Positions 21,955 to 34,800 of a stretch of 64,000 nucleotides of DNA are shown one piece after another. The DNA is from Anthonomus grandis grandis (Eukaryota > Arthropoda > Insecta > Coleoptera > Curculionidae): contig NC_065567.1 of NCBI RefSeq assembly GCF_022605725.1, positions 28,623,127 through 28,687,126 on the forward strand, read 5' to 3'. The notes beneath the pieces were generated by a model that was not told where the DNA came from, ran no database searches, and saw only the letters and a program-made list of their open reading frames with translations. The position numbers and the translations under genes are program-made. How positions within the stretch are numbered: position 1 is the first letter of the stretch; each line of letters starts with the position of its first letter.

Positions 21955-22428
21955 TGCTTTACAATAGCCACTTTACACACTCACAATAAAGAAATGTTTT
22001 AAGGAATATACTGGTGGTGGTTTTTTGTAAGAATTATGGTTAACAGTAAAGCATTATTATGTGCTGGGTAAGTTAACATGTATTTATGTTTTTAAAGGTT
22101 TTATGTTGTAAATATAGTAGTTGGATAATATATTTTTATATAGGGTCCCAACACAAACCAAAACAACTTTACCGTGATCACTGCTGCCAACGAGCTGTCA
22201 TTATATCAAAAAACCCTAAGTTGACGTGCTGTGTAAGGTACGTTACCACCGTATATGAGTTGCAAAAATATTTTGTACTTTGAAAATGCCCCACTGATAA
22301 AAATTCCCCCTTTTCCCAGCCCTTAATAAGAAAAATCTCCATCAAAATAAAATTTAAAAAAAAATCAATAAAACCTTCACAATTACCGGTTTGGACCAAT
22401 CGACCCAAGCGGACGCATGCGGTTTACT

Positions 22429-22734
22429 TCAAAGTAATTTTAATGGTATAATTTTACCTTCATCAGGTTCAGCGGGTTCCACCTTAGGCTTTTTTAGATG
22501 GGGTCCTGCTGAAGTCCCCTGGCATATCGGGGTGCACGGACAACTAGAGAAATGCGAATGGTGGGTATGCGATGGCCCCTGGTTTTGAGGGTAGAAACGG
22601 CGTTTATTTCTCAAATCTTGTACCGGTTCAGGGGTTATTAGATCCCCAATATACACGGAGCTGACCTCGCTGGTTGTGGAAAAAGCATCAGTTGAGCTGC
22701 TGTCTTCTTGGTCGCGACCAACGCCACCGTCCAT
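22429..22734 (-). CDS. Small unknown protein, serine- and histidine-rich
   Basis: A 101-codon frame starts at ATG 22734 just after a good acceptor (TTTCTTCTAG|AACGAGAAAATG), so a 5' UTR intron is likely; an upstream non-coding exon may end near 22853 (TTTCAG|GTAAATATT). The product is rich in Ser, Thr and Pro, with SSTDAFSTTSEVSSV, THHSHFSSCPCTP and KKPKVEP (a possible nuclear signal). GATGAAG|GTAAAAT at about 22457 could be a splice donor, in which case the last ~8 residues are wrong and another exon follows leftward. I do not recognise the family. It is head-to-head with the kinesin gene. Confidence 0.5.
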   Translation of the reverse strand: MDGGVGRDQEDSSSTDAFSTTSEVSSVYIGDLITPEPVQDLRNKRRFYPQNQGPSHTHHSHFSSCPCTPICQGTSAGPHLKKPKVEPAEPDEGKIIPLKLL

Positions 22735-22740
22735 TTTCTC

Positions 22741-23528
22741 GTTCTAGAAGAAATTCATAAATAATAACCAGAATTAATTATTAGTTTGGATACCTTTGAT
22801 TAGCTGCGGTAAATATTGCTAATCTAAAATCATTTTTAAATAGAAATATTTACCTGAAATTAACAAAAGGAACCAAGACACCAAAAGACTCTGATGCAAC
22901 AGGCCGCACAAACGGAAGACAAACGGGTGGATGAACAATGGCGTCGCGTCGGTTTGGGATTTGGGATTTTCTTATGCGCAGAACTCTGTTTAAGTCAACT
23001 GACCAATCCCAATTTTTTTCAAAATTCAAATTTTTCCCGCTTCTTGGACCAACGCAGTGACCAGTTCGGGTTTCTGCGCATCCATTAATAGATATGCATG
23101 GAGGGGCATAGTTTATATAACAGTATTATTGTTGAAGCTCTTTTGCAATGTAAACGGAATTTTTAGTGTTAAATTAATAATAATCATTATTATTTTGGGA
23201 TTTCCTCTCTTACTTCAATGACTTTAAATTCAACTCAAGCAAAATGACGTTTGTGACATGACAGTTGACAGTTTTCTTGTTTTGAAAAAAAAATTATAAA
23301 AAATATACAAAATAGCAATCCACAGGACCTACTGAATCAAAACAAACCATAATCAGTCTGAAATAATAGAGTCTTTATTTAAGAGTAGGGAACAAATTAT
23401 TTGAAACCCCCATTTTGCCATTTCACGTATTCAAGTAAGTTGTCAGTAGCAACCACAATTAAAACACTAGTACAAAACGTTTTAAAACCCCAGAAGAGCA
23501 AGGGATAACATCTTCATATATTACAGAA
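22741..23528. promoter_or_regulatory. Probable bidirectional promoter region between the small gene and the kinesin gene
   Basis: The two genes diverge from this ~790-bp interval. 22890-23075 is the least AT-rich part and contains several CG dinucleotides, as at housekeeping-type promoters. The immediate 5' flank of the kinesin ATG (23529) is a plausible 5' UTR. No defined core element could be assigned. Confidence 0.4.
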
Positions 23529-26163
23529 ATGGGTGACAAAAGGTCCTCAGCACCAGAAAGAAACTCGAACAATGTAAAGGTTTTCCTAAGGATCCGTCCC
23601 TTCAATGATCGAGAACTGAAAGAAGGGAACCGGCCAGTCTTAGTGTGCGACTACCAAGATAATGTTGTTATGCTTCAAAAGCCCATCGAGAAGTCCACAG
23701 GGAAGGACACAGATCGGAAGTATTTTCAATTAGATTATATTTTTGCACCTACAGCTAATCAGGTAAGTATTATAGATTAACAGCATTAAAAAAAAAAGAG
23801 ATGAGAGAAAAAATAAGTCATTGTCAGTAACTTTCTTCATGAGTTTTATGGCTCCATTGCAAAAATCTTCACAGGTCAATTCAGGATCAAAATCTCCTCA
23901 ATTATCTTTGATAGGAAAAAGGTCCCTAATTTATTTGTCTTGGCACCAGTAGATATTCCTGAACTTATAGAAACTGTTAAAAAATTAAAATTCTTCTAAC
24001 TATAATGACATCTCAATCACAATCCTTCTTCACCTTAGTGATGTTGGATTTCAAGTACTTATGTGCATGATAAATGATTCTTTTGAGGGGGATGAATTTC
24101 CCAGCATTCTAAAGCATGCTTCACTTATGCCGTTTTTATAATTTTTTTTCTCTCAAATGACTCTATTAATGTACCTTAAACAGTTTACAATAAACTGGCA
24201 CTAGGACATAACTTAAGCATTTGATTGATTGATTAAACACAAGTGGTCTTCCAGATGGATGTATATCGTATAGCAGCTGCCCCCTTAGTAGAACAAGTAT
24301 TCGAAGGCTACAATGGCACAATATTTGCCTATGGTCAAACAGGAACTGGTAAAACATTCACCATGACTGGCAACCATGAAGTACCAGAGATCAGAGGCAT
24401 CATCCCCAACACATTTACACATATTTTCACTCAAATAGCAAATTCTAGTGAAGACCGATCCTTCATAGTCAAAGTTATGTACTTGGAAATTTACAATGAA
24501 GAAGTGAGAGACCTGTTGGGTGCTGATCCTAATAAAAGACTGCAAATAAAAGAGAGAACTGATATTGGGATTTATGTGAAGGATTTGACCGGGTTTACAG
24601 TTGATTCAGTTGAGTCAATCACTCAACTATTAGAGAGGGGAAATAAAAATAGGATCACTAGGTCTACATTGATGAATAATGTTAGCTCAAGGTCACATGC
24701 TGTTTTTACTATTGTGGTTGAGACAAGGCATAGATTGAAGAATCAGACTACTGTGGGGAAGTTGAATTTGGTTGATCTTGCTGTAAGTAAAAAAAAATTT
24801 ACCTTCCATATCAACATTTGATTTTCAATAGGGGTCAGAAAGGTCTAACAAAACTGGAGTGTCAGGCATAGGGCTTCGTGAGTCTGGCAGTATAAATCAG
24901 TCCCTCCTAACCTTAGGAAATGTGATTCAAGCACTTGTGGAGAATAAGAGCTTTATCCCATATAGAAATTCAAAATTAACCAGACTTCTCCAGGACTCAC
25001 TTGGAGGCAACTCAAAAACAACCATGGTAAGTATATGATCAATTTTTTATTAAAAAAATTAATTCATTTCCCCTCTTTAGATCACTATGGTTGGTCCAAG
25101 TGAATCAGATTATGAAGAAACCTACAGTACTTTGCGTTATGCTTATAAAGCTAAATACATTAGAAACTTTGCAAAGATCAATGTTGAAGAGGGAGGCCTT
25201 ATCGAGAGATTTGAAAATGAAATTGCTGAACTGCAGCAAAAACTGTCTTTGCTTAGTATGGCTGCTGATCAACCAAAACTAGTAAGATTTATCTAATTAG
25301 TTTATTTCAATCTATTGCTAATAATTTTTTTAACAGTCTAAAAAGAAACCCAAAACCCCAGCAGATCAAGAAAAAGTCAAGAAGGCCCAATATGAGATTG
25401 AACAAATAGAGTAAGCATTACTAAACTTTAAGGCTTTAATTATATTTATTTACATGGTTTTTAGGGCTGAAAAGCGGGAGCTCGAAGAACGTATGGCGAT
25501 AATCCAAAAGAAAATCATCTGTGGTGGTGAGAACCTCCTAGAAAAAGCCCAGCAGCAAGAATTTTTGTTAATGAGTTCAGGACAAGAGCTGGAAAACTTG
25601 GACAAAAGCCACCAGGCTCTGGAAGAGGCCTTCAACAAAATGGCAGAGGAGAAAATCGATATTGAGGAAAAATACTCTTCTTTGCAGGAAGAAGACTCAG
25701 ATTTGACCAGGAAAATCGTTATGGTGCAGCAGAGGTTTAAGGAAGCCAAAGAGGAACATGCCGATAAGGAGCATGAGTATCAGAGGGAGATGGAGGCGTT
25801 AAACGATAATAACCGCTTACTGATGAGGGAAATTCAATTGTCGATGCTCATGATTGATTATTATATTCCGCAAGAGTATAAAGTGAGTTTTTAGAAATTC
25901 TTATTTTAGGATTATTCATATTTTTTTTGCAGCGTTTAATTCAGAACTATTGCACGTTTAATAACGACACTCAAGAATACCAACTGCAAGGGGTGGCCTA
26001 CACGGGCAACAACATGCGCAAACGTCAGATTGTCACCGAAGAAAACCCCCGGGTCTCATTTGATATGAAACAGGTGTACCATAAATATCCTGAGAAAAAA
26101 CGAGTTACTAGTAAAAGGTCGCTTTTAAAAACTTATTCCGCGGTGCCGGTACCAACAAGATAA
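23529..26163 (+). CDS. Klp64D: Kinesin-II motor subunit, KIF3A type
   Basis: Seven exons (23529-23762, 24255-24782, 24832-25026, 25081-25281, 25337-25410, 25465-25882, 25933-26163) give 626 aa with consistent phases. The N-terminal motor domain is complete: VKVFLRIRPFN, P-loop GQTGTGKT, switch I NNVSSRSH, switch II DLAGSE, and YRNSKLTRLLQDSLGGNSKT. A coiled-coil stalk follows (about residues 360-550), then a small globular tail. IICGGENLLEKAQQQE and VAYTGNNMRKRQ fit KIF3A better than KIF3B, as I recall those families. KIF3A/Klp64D is one motor of the heterotrimeric kinesin-II that drives anterograde transport in cilia and axons. The N-terminus is shorter and the motor somewhat divergent, so a lineage-specific copy is possible. 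Intron 1 holds a LINE remnant. Confidence 0.93.
23820..24145 (+). mobile_element. LINE remnant in intron 1 of the kinesin gene
   Basis: Decayed plus-strand frames read LAPVDIPELIETVKKLKFF and later NDSFEGDEFPSILKHASLMP, matching the region before the reverse transcriptase core in jockey-like elements ('I..LK...S.GID', 'N.S...G.FP..LK.A.V.P'). Both ends are lost. Confidence 0.6.
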
Positions 26164-26283
26164 AATGTTCAGTATTTATTGCCTCTTGATCTAGTCAATT
26201 TTTTGTGATTTTTTTTAGTTATTATTGCAATACATAAATAATGTATATTATAAAGATAAGGTAATTTTTTATATAGTCATGCT

Positions 26284-26512
26284 TATACAGGGTATCCGGA
26301 CATTGCGCGTCAGGATTTCGGTGGGCGATTCTACATGAAAAATTAATGCAACAAACTTCTATACAATTTTTTCGAATTGAATGTGAAATTAGTAAAGAGC
26401 AACAAAATATCTTTTAAAAGAGCGCTCTTGTTGCATCATTGTAGAATTAACGGTTTCCGTGAAAAACGACTTTAAACATTTACGTACGCGTAATGTCCGG
26501 ACACCCTGTATA
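26284..26512. mobile_element. Short inverted-repeat element (MITE), TA-flanked
   Basis: The left end TATACAGGGTATCCGGACAT and the reverse complement of the right end TATACAGGGTGTCCGGACAT are almost identical and continue with TGCGCGT / TACGCGT. The element is about 229 bp, has no ORF, and begins and ends at TA, as expected for Tc1/mariner-derived MITEs. It sits ~120 bp past the kinesin stop codon, possibly within its 3' UTR. Confidence 0.85.
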
Positions 26513-26797
26513 TACTTTATTTCTGGATTATATAGAATCCGAGCACAATCTATATGTAAAACTTTATTTTTTAGTTTTGTTGCTTTATTTGTTTGAAATA
26601 CATGTTTTTTTTGAAACTACAAAAAGGCATTTTTGTGAATAAAAAATAATATAATACATTTAAAAAATAACAAGTGTAATTTAAATATTTGTTTAAATAC
26701 ATACTTAAATTACATACACAAAAATAAACTAAAATATCTTCTATATTTACACTTATATTTGGCAAGTCAGAGCAAAATTAAGACGGTGCAGAATTTT

Positions 26798-29452
26798 TTA
26801 TACAAGAGTAGACAATTCGTGAGGACTGTTCGTCGTGGCAACACTACTAATATCAATACCATTTCCCGGCATTCCAGGGCTAACGCTCCCACTAGCTTCC
26901 CTGGGATGTTTACTAATATTCAAATTCTCCCCTATAGGGGGTGTAGTTGTCGAGGGACGTATTATATATGGTCCATTACTATGTATGCTGGCCAACGGAT
27001 GGCCAAAACTGTGGTTAAGCGTACTAATGTGGCTCTGGCTCAAATTATTCTGCAACGGTTGCGAAACGATGCTATGGAACGAGTTGTGGTGTAGCTGAGT
27101 TGTATCGTGTTGCAACGCCATCTCTTTGACAGCGTTCGTTTTTTCTCTTTGCCAAATGAAAACGTTGTGCACCATAGCACAGCCACAGAAGATGATACCT
27201 AGACCGATGAATACGCTAGTTACTATAGCTGGGGTCGAGTGGAATTGAATGAAGGTGTAAAGAATAATACCTGTAATAGAAAATAAATTTGAATTGATCG
27301 AAACAGTTTTACCAGTCTCAGTATCATATTGTTTAATTTGCAAATGGATCAAATAGGAAATAACGGCATAAGTAAAACAGGAACTGCTGTTACTAAAAAA
27401 TTAACGAAAAAGAGTTTGGTAACATGTTAAGAACAAGGCTAGGATAATGTATTAGAAAAAGGTGATGTAATTCCGACGAAGTCTACAAGATAATAATTGA
27501 AGTACTTGACAAAAGTAGAAATATAAAGATGCATAAAATAAAAGAACAAACTAAACACAAACCCTAGATAACATTAAGTATTAAGCATAGAGGAAACGTG
27601 AAAGAGAAACTTATTACAAGCAAAAACGAACGAAGTACGTTGTGGGTTGTAAAAAAAGTATATATTTACCTGTAAGAAATACTGGTATAGAAATGAAGAA
27701 CCCTCCTACAGCGCATACTCTGCTAACAGAAGACTTCTGAAGATACTCATTGGTCCTGCAAAAAAAAACTCATTACTCCAAAAATATCTTTACAGTCTCA
27801 CTCCCTCTTATTACCTGTCCCTTCCACCATGTGGACTTTTAACTAATTTAACAGCAAACAGAAACTGTATAGCGCAAACCAACAGGCAGCACAAATTCAG
27901 GGATAACGTCAAGGCACACAAAGCGAGCGTGACTTCATAAACAACCACATACTCCTCAGCAGTGATGACTGTCAGATGCTCAGTCCTCAACAGGTCTCTA
28001 ATATCATTGGCAGTAACCGGGGATATTTTCAACAAAAAAATCAGAGACAACAGAGCCAAGAGCAGACTAACCAAACACAACAGTCCCAAGCTAACCAGCA
28101 TCTCTTTCACCCCGACTTCCTTCGTTTTCGATATAAACTTGTTCACGGCACTTTGGTTTCCCGGTCTGGATATGTTCAGGCCTCCGTTGAGCAGTTTTAT
28201 TTCGGGCTGTAGCATCGCCGTGTTGCTGTAGATCGAGTGTTTGGAGTTGTCCAGGTTGGTGTTGTGGAGGTGCGACGCGTTTAGGGGGTACTGCTGCATG
28301 GACAGCCTGGAACTGTTGGCGTTTGGAGATCTGTACCTTTGAGGCTGTTGCTCCCTCAGTTCCATTATTATGGAGCTATCTGGACGGGAGCCTCGGCTTG
28401 CGACACCTTAGAGAAAACAAAATTGAGGACATAAATAATGTTTAATTTCAAGGTTTTCAAGATTGTTTAAGGAAAGGTTAAACAATTTATTTTATTCCAA
28501 TAACATTAAATTGTATTAATTTTTTTTTAAATTTTAGTTAGTCTTGCAACCTCAATGAAAAATTAGTTGAAATATGTTACTGCTCAAGAATTCTTAGAAT
28601 GAAACAAATACTGGTATAAAACTTGCATATTGAAAACTGTATATACTATATATGTTTGGAATCTCGCCTTAAATAGTATTCTGTTCTGGGGTGTTAAAAC
28701 TCAAAAATATGCTAAGTATTCAATTATAATGATAGGTATCTTTAAGGTCCCTTTTTAAGCAGTTTAAACTCTTAAATGTACTGTAATTATATATACTGGA
28801 ATGTCTTATGTTCATATATAAAAACAAAGAATAGTTTACATTTGCAAACTCAAAATTTAATTTTATGTCCTAGGCATCAATTCAGCTTCATTCAAAAAAA
28901 CTTAAATGCAGCTATAAAAATTTAAATATCAGAAAATTCAAAAAATGTAATAATGGCTCTGTTGATAAAAAAGGCATATTACTCTGTAAAAGAATTCGTG
29001 GCGGATACATTAAATACGGAAACTTTTACTGTCTTTACTATTCCTAAATTTTTGTAACATAATTACTGCAGTCCTATTATTCTAACAGTCCTCCTTATTT
29101 CTTTTATTCTTACTTTTAGGATTTTATATTATGTTCTTTAATGAGAAAATTTCATACAGCTTATATAAGCTTCTATATCTTTTTTTTAATTGTAGTAAAA
29201 CTGTTGTGAAAATACATAAATAAGTGAAATTAAAAATAGGGACCAAACAACTGATGCATATATACTCTTTGGTGGTTAAGTGTGAATAGCTACTGTAGCT
29301 AGACTTCGCCACCATAATTATTAATCTTACTCTTCTGTTTATACTTTATTATATTTTGCGGTATTATAATAAAAGACTATTATTATTATTATTATTATTA
29401 AATTGAGAGAATTAGATTAAAGATTACCTCCATTTGAAATATGCTTCAACAT
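26798..29452 (-). CDS. Four-pass transmembrane protein, possibly TMEM221-like
   Basis: Exons 29452-29428 (25 nt), 28406-27815, 27755-27670 and 27270-26798 give 391 aa with matching phases. The tiny first exon encodes MLKHISNG and joins in frame to GVASRGSRPDSS; without it the ORF would start at an internal ATG (28365). A polar N-terminus of ~120 residues is followed by four hydrophobic segments: MLVSLGLLCLVSLLLALLSL, LCALTLSLNLCCLLVCAIQF, GGFFISIPVFL with LYTFIQF, and SVFIGLGIIFCGCAMVHNVF. A Gln/His/Asn/Ser-rich cytosolic tail follows. The arrangement resembles TMEM221-type proteins, from memory only; otherwise it is an unknown tetraspan protein. Transcription converges with the kinesin gene. 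The first intron contains a LINE 3' end. Confidence 0.7.
28955..29402 (+). mobile_element. LINE 3' end with ATT-repeat tail, in the first intron of the four-pass protein gene
   Basis: 28963-29030 on plus reads ALLIKKAYYSVKEF, the usual C-terminal end of the reverse transcriptase ORF in jockey-like elements ('LLL.KAYYSV.EFL'). About 340 bp of 3' UTR follow, then an ATT/TTA run at about 29378-29400. It is antisense to the host gene. Confidence 0.6.
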
Positions 29453-31848
29453 TTTGCTTTTTACGTCTGTCTCTCATTTGTCCGTTATACCGTTGAAAAA
29501 TCAATTTAAATGAGTGATGGTGATCGCTCGTGTATATCAACCACATGTTCTATCCTCATTGTTGATTTGATTGTGTTGGTGGAATTCGCTTCTGGCCGGT
29601 TTTTATTGGCATCCTTCTCAATTTCCTTCACTATAGGCTAAAAAAAAATCAACATTGACTAAATATAGATGTTAAAATATTTTACGCAAGGTAATCAACT
29701 TTTAGCCATATAGAATTATTCAATATGAATCAATTTATAGTCAATTATCATAATGAATGAGAACCGCGGGCATAACGTAAATGTCCATACGATTTTATGT
29801 AATGAATTTTAGAGGATATTATGTTTGGCCTCTCTGGTGAAAAAAGATTATATTGAGTAAATAAACAGGTCTGAATATGGGTTAAAAATGTTTATTTATT
29901 CGGGGTTTTCGTGTTAAAAACATGTGAGAAATTAAATTCATTAACGATTACAGGCATATCCTGCTTTGAATTTTTAAAAGATTGACAATGTAACTAAAAA
30001 TAAAAGTTAATTCTGATCTGCTATAGCACATTGCCTGGCAGATGTTCTATATGGGCATAGGGTGAACTTTCACAGGTGCATGCAGGTGTTCATATTAAGG
30101 GTGTATTACAGGTTTTACTATTGTGGGTACATTATATACTCACAACATATATGGGGTAGAGGAGTTCATGTAAATAATTCATTTATTTACAAGAAGCTTT
30201 ACTATAACATTTTACACTGAGCAGGGAAAGTTAAGTAATACATTATTTATCAAATTAATTAATTAAAGCGATAGCAGTCTTTATTCCTTTCTCCTTTATT
30301 TAATTATATACTAATTGAAGAACATGGTTTTTGCTCACCTTAGTGTAGATAACACTAAGCGAATTATTTATTTTATTACATATAGGTTGTATGTACATAG
30401 ATATAAATGATATTTAAATAAAGAATTTGTAAAGCCACTTTTGATAACAATTCATATAAGTAAACAATTTAGTTGATGAAGCTTAATAAAAACAACTATT
30501 TTAATTTCTGTTGTGGCAGCTCAATAACCATTTAAAGAAGATATATTAACCAAAGGATTAATTATTAATGGCGAATGTGCCTCCTAAATTCAATAATTAA
30601 AATCTTTCTATAGATCATACCTGCACCAGCACTAAAGTACCTACATAACCGACAGTTTGTTTTTATTTTGCACCATCCAGTTTGAACTTTAAGAAGAAAA
30701 AATTCAACTGACGTGGTAAGCCGAATTAACACACACACAAACAAACCAGAAAACTACCCGTTAAATTAGGCACTCACGATCGAAGAAACTGCACAAATGC
30801 TACAAAAAACCGTCTTTAAAAAAACTAGTAGTATACGGTAAAAGGCCATATCAGATTGTAGTATAGTATTGAATGTCACCTACCCACCCGTTCATGTTCG
30901 TTCTCTTCAGAAGAACTAAAAATGAATTCACATCATTTTTATGGCGGCAGTTCACCGTTGCTCGTGCGGTGCGCAGAAACGTTCAATCTTCGGTTCGTTT
31001 TACCGGTCAACGGGTTAGTCTAGGTATAGAGTAGAAAGGTACCTGTTTTTCGACGATTTCAAGAATGCACCATGAGGGAAGGACGACGAGAAGAATAGAT
31101 AAGATAGGTAGATCTCATTATCTTCCTTCTCGGTTCGATTCTTGTGCTTTAATCGCTTGCCTTTGCCGCACCCACAAAATTGGGCAAGAATTTATTGGTG
31201 GGCGGTTATTAGTTTTAATAGATAACATTTTTTTTTAAATAGGGAGTACCCTTATCGTAGTCACGCACTCCCAATCTTTCAGGAAAGACAAAAAAAAACA
31301 ACAATTTTTTTTTCATACATATATTACAGTTTTTTCCACCAGCTAACAAAAGGTATTTAGGCACCAACCAACACTGTCGCAGATAAAAAAGTTATGAACT
31401 AGAAAACCACCAAAACTGTATGCAATTTTAAATAATAAGATTTATATGATTGAACTGACCCGTAACGAACCGCCGTCGAAAATTTCAATATTCGTTAAGT
31501 CAGAACATAAATCTGACGATTGGTCGCGAGTCAGCTACCGTGAACGCTAAAAACTGCTTACTAATAACTTTAAAAATATGTTTCAGACATATTTACATCG
31601 TTATCATATTATTCAAAATGCCTATAACCGTAGTAAACAAGATAAACTCAAACCCCTATAGCGACTAATAATAAACTTTTTTTTATTGGTTGAACGAAAC
31701 TTGGTCTCGTTACTCAACAAACACTGGTGGGAGAACTTATACAAAAAAAACAACAAGTTGCTAACGTCTTAAATAGGAGAAATGAGACCAAGTGATCGTC
31801 AAATCTCAAAAGCATACATGATGCAAAAATAACTCGTTAAAAATAAGG
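29453..31848. other. Gap: no gene recognised; possible promoter at 30930-31160
   Basis: Mostly AT-rich. 30930-31160 stands out by CG dinucleotide content and could be the promoter of the minus-strand four-pass protein gene, whose non-coding first exon would lie near here. No ORF, RNA gene or repeat with recognisable ends was found. Confidence 0.3.
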
Positions 31849-34800
31849 TTAACTCATGGAAAGTTGGCCAAGGGCCAACAGCTTCTCCACAGCCGCATTT
31901 ATGTCTCCGAAAGTGGAGATGAGGGCTTGTAGATTCGCTTCGCGATTCAAGAAGCCCATTGCGGTGAGCTGTTCCAGTTGCTGCTGGTATCTTTGCTCTG
32001 GGGGCAAAGATTGATCAGTCCTGCTGCTCATCCCAGCCACCATCCTGGCCATAAACTAAAAAAAAAAATTAATAGTTAATAATATTCTAAGTAAAGAAAG
32101 ATTTGTTCAAAAAGGGGTACCATAAGGAACAGTATTTAACCTAATTTTGTTTTTCACTTATTTAAAAACAAAATCGAGTACTTTCTGTAACTCTCTTCTT
32201 AAAATTGAAATTAACAATGGCACAATAAACACATGTCAAAGGCATGGCATTGTTTATGATAAAAATTAGAATCAGACAAAGCAATATGCTGTAAAGAGTT
32301 TAAATAGGGTAAAAAATTGGTTGGATAGGAATGAATAATTATGCCTAAAAGTAAAGAAAAACAAATTACATCTCATTTTCTCTTACAGAGGTAAATAGGC
32401 CAAAATTTTCACATTTTTTTAAATGACAATGATAATCAAATAAAGAAAACCTCTGAAGGAAAATATAGACGTCTATATGTTGATCCTAACCTAAAAATGG
32501 CATATTCACATCGAATATTTGGCCAAAAAAATTCTATATTAAAAGAACATTTATAAATTTAAATGAATTTATATCAACCACTGACAGAATCCATTTTACA
32601 CTATGAAATTTTAGTCTAGGGAGTTTTTTGTCAAACAGTACACAAAAAACCAATTCTTCCCTATTAACCATCTATTCACTGAAGAAACAAGCAATATAAC
32701 AGCACACATTCTCATGACTTTTGTAGGATAGAAAATAATTTAATTAAAAAACCTTTTTTATAAATATGTTGATACTAATTTTCATACATTTTCGTCCTTT
32801 TCTAATGACTATTAAAATTATCAGATATTAAGTTGATATACAACTACTGAAAAAAAAAAATACCCTGGTAGATGGAGAAAGTGGAGCATGTTTTTCTGTG
32901 GTGTTTTTTGAATTTTAGGCTAAATATTGCAGATTTAGATTATTAAAATTAATGATGCTCAATAACGCACACAGGTGTATGTTTCATATTTAGATGTGAG
33001 TTAATAAACTAATTACTTTAAAATACATTCAAAAAAGTAGTCCATTTTACTATTAAAGTGACTTCTTAATACACATTTATAGATTGAAGGTATGCAAAGT
33101 CAATGGTCTCATATTAGGTTTATTTTTAAGAAACTATTACACGTGTTTCACTCTAAGGCATCATCAGATAGGTAAAACTATTCATTTAACACTACAAAAA
33201 TTAAGTTAAAATAAAAGACAACAATAAATAAATAAAATATTGCTGACATTCACATTATATCCGGTTTCAAAGCTAAATAAAAGATAGTTTTACTGATCTG
33301 ATGATGCTTTAGGGCGAAATATGTGTAATAATTCCTTTTAAAAAATAAACATAATCTGAGACCGTTGACTTTGTGTCCCTCTGATCTCTGAATATTTTAA
33401 ATACATGTTATGCAATAATTTAGTAAATTGATAAACCTGGTATCATTATTTGGTAATACTATCGTAGCTCAACAGCTGAAAATACTCAATTTCCCAGTTT
33501 TCAAAGGTTTTTTTAAAAGAACTAACAGAGAGTACTTACTTCAGAGAACGGATCTCCAGCAGATCCGGCTGCCCCAGCAAGGGGTGCAGAAGCAGGACCC
33601 GTTGCACCTTCAGGGGCTGCAGATGCAGTAGTATTTGCCGCTGGAGAGGTAGTGGTGGCATTAGCAGCAGCTCCAGTAGTGGGCGTCGCGTTAGATGGTA
33701 CTGCAAATGTGTTGATAAACGACGGCGCTGTCTGTCTTAAGGTTTCCATTCCTACACCAAAAAAAAATAACGCATTAATCCTCTGCTTTAAACAGCAAAA
33801 TCACCAAAAATGTCATCTGCTAACCTCGTTGAATCTGCATGATGGCATTAAGAGCCTGTGGATTGCCCATAAGGTTTTGAATCTCTGGGTTCTGCAGTTG
33901 CTGTAATAGTTGGGGCATCATGCCTCTCATCTGCTCCTGGAGCTGTGGGTTGCCTACGAAAAAGGGACTTTCAGATAGAAGATTGCTGGCCATTTGTGGG
34001 TCAGCTGCAAGTGCCTCCAAAACTGATCTAGTATAAGGGGCGTCGAACATACTTTGAACGTAGGATGGGTTCTCAGCCATCTGCTGTAACAAACTTGCCA
34101 TCGGGGGATTGTTGATTACATTTGGCCCTGGGCTAGTCGCTGGCGGTGCGCTTCCACCTGCTCCCCTACTCCACGGGTTTGGTAGTGGATCTCTGTTTTC
34201 TGAGCCTTAAAATGAAATTACCCTTTTAGAGCATGTCAACATTAATCCCAGACATATCTTACCCTGCTGTGGATTGTTTACTTGTGTGTTATCCATCAAT
34301 CCAGAAAATGGATTCTGCAGAAACTGTTCTGAGGCAGCTGATAACATGGGCTCTTGAATATCCCTGTACATCCTATGCAAGGCATTGTATCCTCCAGGAA
34401 TGCTTTCTAAGTTGCTCATAGCCCTATCATGGCTTCTCATCAGCTCTTGCAACATTGAAGGATTTCTTGCCAACTCCATGGTCTGCCTAAGCAATTCTGG
34501 ATTGTTTAACATGTGGCTGATTTCTGGGTTTCTTTCCATCAAGTCTTGCATTTGTGGATTCCTGTTTAGCAGGGTCCTCATGTTATCTGGATCGTTCATT
34601 AACCTTTGTACAAAAGGATTGTCCAATAGGTTCCTCAGCATATCTGGGTTGGTCAACAGTTCACTTTGCATTCTGTTTTGGATCTCAGTGAAACTAGATG
34701 CACCCAAACCTAGTCCCTCCAATCCTACTAAACCACCCAAGCTTCCCAAATTAAATGGTGTGGCTCCAATATCAGCTACAGGAAAGGGAATATAAATATA

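Noticed and set aside
22178..22408. Minus-strand frame after the small unknown gene, considered as its second exon
   Set aside because: No acceptor in phase with the possible donor at 22457 and the product looks like random hydrophobic sequence.
26759..27098. Plus-strand frames opposite the last exon of the four-pass protein gene
   Set aside because: Antisense shadow; no domain, and the minus frame has splice continuity and membrane segments.
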